A stretch of DNA of 6,858 nt, taken from NCBI GenBank assembly GCA_017419895.1, contig JAFOKI010000179.1, forward strand, positions 1-6,858. Direction: 5' to 3'. Below the pieces are notes generated by a model. The model was not told the origin of the DNA. It did no database searches and worked only from the letters and a program-made list of their open reading frames with translations. Of this stretch, positions 5,468 through 6,858 are shown piece by piece (the stretch's first letter is position 1; each line of letters begins with the position of its first letter). Position numbers and translations under genes: made by a program. The DNA is from Eubacterium sp. Its GTDB lineage: Bacteria; Bacillota; Clostridia; Peptostreptococcales; Anaerovoracaceae.

Positions 5468-6328
5468 TCAGCAATTCCCTGTATATACGTATTTCAGCTC
5501 GCTGCGCGCGACATCCGCAAGCTTATATACCCGGCGAACGTCGGTAGCAGGTCTGTCAGTCATGTGGAATCTCGGGAAAAACCTGGAGATATGGAGCGGT
5601 ACGTCCTTTCCGGTCACAGTCCCGTCTTTGTCCGTAAGTCCGGCCACCCAGGCAGTGAGCTCGCGCATCTCATTCTCCGAGTCATTCTCACCCGGAATGA
5701 TAAGTGTCGTGAGCTCCACATGACAAAGCTTGACCGCCTCGGTAATAAATTCTTTCACCATACCGAAATCTCCGCCCAGGATGTCGCAGTAGTACCGTTC
5801 CGTGAAGCCCTTGAGGTCGATGTTCATCGCGTCGATATACGGTCCGATTTCTTCAAGTATGGAGAGTTCAGCCGTGCCGTTCGTGACAAGAACATTCACC
5901 ATACCTGCGTCATGGACGAGTTTCGCCGTGTCCAGGATGTACTCATATCCGATAAGCGGTTCATTGTATGTAAACGCAACGCCAATATTGCCCCTCCCGC
6001 GGAGAGATACCGCGGCCGCAGCCAGCCTTTCCGGGCTGATGTATTCGGTTTTTCCGGAAAGAGCAAATGCCTCATCCGACCAGGAAATACTGTAATTCTG
6101 ACAGAACGGGCATCTGAGATTGCAGCCGTAGCTCCCTGCCGACAAGATCATCGATCCCGGCATAAACCTTGAGAGCGGCTTCTTTTCTATTGGATCGAGG
6201 GCAAGCGAAGTCAGTCTGCCGTAATTCGCAGCCGTCACTTTGCCATCCGAACAGGTCCTCGCCCCGCAGAAGCCGAGCCCGCCATCCTCTATATGACAAT
6301 GTCTGAAACAAACATTACAAACAGCCAT
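5468..6328 (-). CDS. amrS: AmmeMemoRadiSam system radical SAM enzyme AmrS
   Basis: This 286-residue enzyme resembles pyruvate formate-lyase activases. Residues 1-26 hold a cysteine cluster (C4, C7, C11, C21) typical of the family start, probably a zinc or structural site. The radical SAM cluster motif is C69-x3-C73-x2-C76 (YGCNLRCPFCQNYSIS). Further family segments are NYGRLTSLALDPIEKKPL (35-52), FTYNEP (119-124), LVTNG (147-151), MNIDLKGF (168-175), ELTTLIIPGEND (205-216) and HISRFFPRF (246-254). The protein ends VYTGNC, shorter than members of about 330 residues that carry an extra C-terminal cysteine segment; I believe this short end is normal for clostridial forms. The ATG follows the amrA stop by one base (TGAAATG), with AAGG about 12 bases away, so translation is coupled. 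The radical SAM substrate of this system is not established. Confidence 0.95.
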   Translation of the reverse strand: MAVCNVCFRHCHIEDGGLGFCGARTCSDGKVTAANYGRLTSLALDPIEKKPLSRFMPGSMILSAGSYGCNLRCPFCQNYSISWSDEAFALSGKTEYISPERLAAAAVSLRGRGNIGVAFTYNEPLIGYEYILDTAKLVHDAGMVNVLVTNGTAELSILEEIGPYIDAMNIDLKGFTERYYCDILGGDFGMVKEFITEAVKLCHVELTTLIIPGENDSENEMRELTAWVAGLTDKDGTVTGKDVPLHISRFFPRFHMTDRPATDVRRVYKLADVARSELKYVYTGNC

Positions 6329-6329
6329 T

Positions 6330-6858
6330 TCAATAGTGCCTTATCACTTCAAATCTCTGCAGCTTATATCTGTCGCTTCTGCTGATCCCGCCCTTTCTCA
6401 TGGCGATATCCACCTGCTGTCTGACGGTGTCCACACCGTCAAGATCCGGCAGCAGAAGTCCCCTTTTCATACCGGAACTCACGATCACACCATACCGTTT
6501 GACATCAAGTTCATCTTCCGAATCTATGTATTCCGGTTCTCCCAATATATCGACGTTGATTTCAAGGAATTTGAGTTCGTCTGGTCCTACCTCCGGAAAT
6601 CTGGGATCGTTTGAGCACGCGCTTATCGCGTTCTGTATGATCTCGTCAGCGACTGATCTCGTTGTCGGTCCGGTCGTGCCAATGCATCCTCTGAGTTCGC
6701 CGTGCTCGTGGATCGAGACGAACGCGCCGGCGCGCCTGTTCATCATCTCACCGGGCAGACCTTCCGGCACCCGCAGTTTCTTACGTCTCAGAACAAAGCA
6801 TTCCACCGCCTGCCTCGCAAGTCTGACGTACTCGTCCGACTTGTCATTTTTCTCTTCG
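6330..6858 (-). CDS. amrA: AmmeMemoRadiSam system protein A, AMMECR1 domain (5' end beyond right edge)
   Basis: 175 complete codons are visible up to a TGA at 6330-6332, and the frame stays open to the right edge. They cover the AMMECR1 domain: SDEYVRLARQAVECFV (residues 7-22), GAFVSIHEHGELRGCIGTTG (44-63, containing the hallmark LRGCIG), the AISACSNDPRFPEV segment (78-90), LEINVDILGEPEYI (98-111), GLLLPDLDGVDTVRQQVDIA (133-152) and YKLQRFEVI (164-172). A GTG at 6804-6806 could open a 158-residue frame, but the conserved first helix lies upstream of it, so it is not the start. In many clostridia this domain is the C-terminal half of a fusion with a MEMO (class III extradiol-dioxygenase-like) domain. 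The hydrophilic EEKNDKSDE stretch at the edge could be the linker, which is inference. The gene is directly coupled to amrS. Confidence 0.93.
   Translation of the reverse strand, partial: EEKNDKSDEYVRLARQAVECFVLRRKKLRVPEGLPGEMMNRRAGAFVSIHEHGELRGCIGTTGPTTRSVADEIIQNAISACSNDPRFPEVGPDELKFLEINVDILGEPEYIDSEDELDVKRYGVIVSSGMKRGLLLPDLDGVDTVRQQVDIAMRKGGISRSDRYKLQRFEVIRHY

Larger units (their letters stand above)
5175..5474 (-). pseudogene. C-terminal remnant of a YfcC/DcuC-family membrane transporter
   Basis: About 81 residues (from the Met codon at 5418-5420 to the TAA at 5175-5177) match the very C-terminus of YfcC-type anaerobic carriers: MPFMAPLSDVLGVTRQ, then AFQYGDAFTNVIAPTSG (a re-entrant/membrane segment with the conserved PTSG), then VPYGKWFKF and a final membrane helix (about LWLIWAVLACVLLVAASAIG). 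Complete members are roughly 450-500 residues with about 12 membrane segments, so at least 80% of the gene is missing. The stretch before MPFMAPL (LNSSFKRYKILLST) does not look like the family, and the only start at its outer end is a TTG overlapping the amrS stop with no ribosome binding site. The remnant lies between amrS and pepD on the same strand. YfcC-like carriers take up peptides, amino acids or carboxylates, so a former partnership with pepD is plausible (inference). Confidence 0.75.

Noticed and set aside
5468..5490. Truncated C-terminus of AmrS
   Set aside because: The protein is shorter than some family members, but the VYTGNC end matches my recollection of the short clostridial form and all core motifs are present, so I do not call it broken.
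5564..6172. Plus-strand open frame of 202 residues antisense to amrS
   Set aside because: amrS is unambiguous on the minus strand. The plus frame is Arg/His-rich with no domain character, typical of a shadow.
6804..6806. GTG as the start of the AMMECR1 gene
   Set aside because: Conserved AMMECR1 residues (DEYVRLARQ) are encoded upstream in the same open frame, which reaches the window edge.
1..6858. Defence island, CRISPR array, phage or insertion sequence
   Set aside because: I found no repeat-spacer pattern, transposase, integrase, toxin-antitoxin pair or terminal inverted repeats in the window.

Overview
The window looks like a piece of a Bacillota (Clostridia) chromosome, most likely Lachnospiraceae or a close relative. 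This is inferred from protein style: a Lys-rich bacterial Ig-like (BIG2) surface-protein tail, a YfcC-type transporter tail, a short AmrS, and an M20C dipeptidase. GC content looks moderate by eye. I see no rRNA, tRNA, CRISPR, transposase, phage or defence genes.

Layout, left to right. (1) Bases 1-129 are the 3' end of a plus-strand gene I cannot identify; it enters from the left edge. (2) A strong GC hairpin at 151-173 sits between convergent genes. It has a T-rich tail on the minus side and so probably ends the minus-strand operon. (3) A minus-strand block runs from about 3098 down to 182: radical SAM protein, TPR protein, LacA/Maa-type O-acetyltransferase, then the C-terminal remnant of a BIG2 surface protein. 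The remnant abuts the acetyltransferase stop codon in the same reading frame. (4) A compact divergent promoter region at about 3099-3215 feeds this block and a plus-strand GNAT acetyltransferase (3216-3710). (5) The GNAT gene converges on pepD with only 3 bases between stop codons. (6) A second minus-strand block enters from the right edge: the AMMECR1-domain protein AmrA (5' end cut off), amrS 1 base downstream, a truncated YfcC/DcuC-type transporter remnant, and pepD.

How the genes fit together. The right-hand block carries two members of the AmmeMemoRadiSam set, whose biochemical product is not established to my knowledge. Just downstream, a peptidase for Xaa-His dipeptides follows what was probably once a transporter gene. 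The left block pairs a substrate-unknown radical SAM enzyme with a TPR protein separated by 6 bases, so the two are probably co-translated. Both minus-strand blocks contain the truncated C-terminal end of an unrelated gene directly after an intact gene, which suggests past deletions or recombination. The window contains no convincing complete new system. Its most unusual features are these two junctions and the uncharacterised radical SAM/TPR pair.
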